A stretch of DNA of 7,031 bases, taken from assembly GCA_023441845.1 (NCBI GenBank), contig JAEZNF010000130.1, forward strand, positions 1-7,031, written 5' to 3'. Under the pieces are notes generated by a model. It did no database searches. It was not told the DNA's origin and worked only from the letters and a program-made list of their open reading frames with translations. This stretch comes from Bacillota bacterium. GTDB taxonomy: Bacteria > Bacillota > Clostridia > Acetivibrionales > DSM-2933. Within the stretch, counting starts at the first letter, position 1; the number at the start of each line of letters is the position of its first letter. A program made the translations under genes and the position numbers. This document shows positions 5,734-7,031 of the stretch, piece after piece.

Positions 5734-6708
5734 ATGATAAACTTCGGAATATCAGGAGTAGGTGCATATTTACCGGAAAAAGTATTGACCAACGAGGAAA
5801 TGGAAGGTTGGGGTATTGGCTCTAATGCCAATTGGATAAGGGAAAACACAGGCGTAAAGGAAAGAAGAATTGCTGGCACAAACCAATCCTGCAGTGATTT
5901 GGCAGCACTTGCAGCACAAGATGCAATAAGCAATACCGGCATCACACCTGATAAAATTGATTTAATAGTGGTATCTACCATAACCCCAGATTATCTGCTG
6001 CCTCAGACAAGCTCGCTTGTAAAGAAAAAAATTGGAGCTTACAATTCAGCCTGTTTTGATATTCAGGCCGGATGCGCAGGATTTGTCTTTGCAATTTTAT
6101 CAGCAGTAAGCTATGCCCAATTAAATAATGAAATCAATAATATTTTAGTAATAGGCTCAGATGTTATGTCCAAGGTAACCGACTGGACCGACAGGCGTTC
6201 ATGCTCTATTTCTGGTGACGGAGCAGGCGCTATAGTATTAAAGCGAGAAGCCTTTTATGGTATAAAAGCCACTTCCATGTGCCACAGTGATATGGATAGA
6301 ACAGAATGCGCATGCCTACCAATATACTACGGCAACGAAGGAATTGAAAAAAAGCTGTTGTACAGTTTTGAAGGCAGATATCTTTATGAAATACTAAAAA
6401 CCAATGTTCCTAAAATGGTTGATAAATTACTGCTGAAAACAGGTTGGAAAATGGAAGAAATAAAAATGTTTGTTTTCCCTCAGGTAAATAAACATCTTGT
6501 AGAGGATATATGCTCGGCAATAAATATTCCATATGAAAGAACTCATACCGTTATGGATAAATACGGATATACATATAACTCATGTATTCCAGTCACTATG
6601 CACGATGCTTTAAGATCACATACTTTATGTTCCGGTGATAAGATTATTATGGTCGGTGCCGGAGCAGGTAATTACTTTGCCGGGGTAGCTGTTGAATGGA
6701 GTAAATAA
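5734..6708 (+). CDS. FabH-like ketoacyl synthase III with altered catalytic dyad
   Basis: 324 residues, full length for KAS III. In FabH this fold loads an acyl group from CoA onto a Cys and condenses it with malonyl-ACP. Family marks are NWIRENTGVKERRI (33-46), the active-site Cys114 in DIQAGCAGF, SGDGAGA (160-166) and a glycine-rich tail. Aligned by eye with E. coli FabH, the catalytic His of PHQAN falls on Pro249 (VFPQVN) and the catalytic Asn of HGNTSA on Tyr279 (YGYTYN); Gln250, Asn252 and the surrounding pattern are kept. Loss of His/Asn argues against ordinary decarboxylating condensation and for an acyltransferase-like or divergent role. The start has AAGGAG at 5721-5726. The gene is the second of the acyl operon, without FabD, FabF or ACP beside it, so it is unlikely to be housekeeping FabH. 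Fold call secure, reaction unknown. Confidence 0.9.
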   Translation: MINFGISGVGAYLPEKVLTNEEMEGWGIGSNANWIRENTGVKERRIAGTNQSCSDLAALAAQDAISNTGITPDKIDLIVVSTITPDYLLPQTSSLVKKKIGAYNSACFDIQAGCAGFVFAILSAVSYAQLNNEINNILVIGSDVMSKVTDWTDRRSCSISGDGAGAIVLKREAFYGIKATSMCHSDMDRTECACLPIYYGNEGIEKKLLYSFEGRYLYEILKTNVPKMVDKLLLKTGWKMEEIKMFVFPQVNKHLVEDICSAINIPYERTHTVMDKYGYTYNSCIPVTMHDALRSHTLCSGDKIIMVGAGAGNYFAGVAVEWSK

Positions 6709-6740
6709 TTGCGCTATTAGAATTTCTTGACCTTATTATC

Positions 6741-6794
6741 AAAAGAAAAATCCTACAACTCGTTAAAACACCGAGATTCTAGGATTTTTCTTTT
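6741..6794 (+). terminator. Strong terminator of the acyl operon
   Basis: A perfect 15-bp stem, AAAAGAAAAATCCTA (6741-6755) with its complement at 6780-6794, ends in T-rich sequence. An inner CTCG/CGAG pair may extend it. It lies 32 bases after the synthase stop codon. Because A-rich and T-rich ends mirror each other it could also work leftward. Confidence 0.88.
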
Positions 6795-6848
6795 ATAATG
6801 TAATTGAGACACTCCATATGTCTGATTTCTCTTCTAGAAACGCTAATT

Positions 6849-6894
6849 AAAAACCCTCTTTGGATACATTCCATTATATCCAAAGAGGGTTTTT
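6849..6894. terminator. Bidirectional terminator between convergent genes
   Basis: The two perfect 18-base arms lie at 6849-6866 and 6877-6894, with loop CATTCCATTA. The core is CCCTCTTTGGATA against its complement, flanked by A5 and T5, so it can terminate in both directions. It lies 24 bases beyond the stop of the leftward gene at 6919 and backs up the acyl operon terminator. Confidence 0.92.
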
Positions 6895-6918
6895 AGGCTA
6901 CCTGCCCTATAGCTTATA

Positions 6919-7031
6919 TTATTTTGTTGTACCTTTGTAATCGGTGAATACCTTTGCCGCAGAAGATAGAATATCAGGGCTTATATCGGTTTCCTTCATA
7001 CCATTTGCTTTTAATCTGGCCATATTAAGCA
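6919..7031 (-). CDS. C-terminal end of an unidentified protein (5' part outside window)
   Basis: An open minus-strand frame enters from the right edge and ends at TAA (6919-6921). Its last 36 residues begin LNMARLKANGMKETD and end FTDYKGTTK: hydrophilic, probably helical and soluble. The family is not recognised. It is accepted as a real gene end because the frame is open from the edge and a perfect bidirectional terminator follows closely. It converges on the acyl operon. Confidence 0.6.
   Translation of the reverse strand, partial: LNMARLKANGMKETDISPDILSSAAKVFTDYKGTTK

Noticed and set aside
1..7031. CRISPR array, tRNA, rRNA or insertion sequence
   Set aside because: No regularly spaced repeats, no tRNA- or rRNA-like stretch and no transposase frame or paired terminal repeats with target duplications were seen.

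Overview
The window is low-GC DNA with strong AGGAGG-type ribosome binding sites, spaced LytTR/REC/histidine-kinase signalling genes and A/T-flanked hairpin terminators. It fits an anaerobic low-GC Firmicute of the class Clostridia. That placement is inferred from style and gene content only; no rRNA or marker gene is present.

Left part (1-2216, minus strand): a two-gene signalling unit read right to left. The first gene is a response regulator whose receiver domain is joined to a C-terminal part that looks like a decayed histidine-kinase core. About 250 bases further on is a soluble histidine kinase, cut by the left window edge before its G2 box. The gap between them holds a 63-base nested inverted repeat.

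Middle part (2217-4545): a 391-base spacer with no recognisable gene, then a plus-strand monocistronic gene for an exported metallo-beta-lactamase-fold protein of the COG1237 type, closed by a good intrinsic terminator. Next is a stand-alone LytTR-type response regulator starting at TTG. It has a plausible sigma-A promoter whose -35 box lies inside a perfect dyad.

Right part (4546-6894, plus strand): a two-gene lipid/acyl unit, a 3-hydroxyacyl-CoA dehydrogenase followed 63 bases later by a FabH-like ketoacyl synthase III. The dehydrogenase carries a Gly-Arg-Arg motif after the second beta strand, which suggests NADPH rather than NADH. The synthase keeps the active-site Cys but has Pro and Tyr where FabH has its catalytic His and Asn. 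The unit follows a spacer with a perfect 10-bp inverted repeat and ends at two very strong hairpins. The second hairpin also serves an incoming minus-strand gene, of which only the last 36 codons are inside the window.

The most notable points are the acyl pair with the altered synthase active site, the receiver/pseudokinase-like fusion, and the two dyads placed like operators. A plausible but unproven reading is that the LytTR regulator controls the neighbouring acyl operon, which might make a small specialised acyl product.
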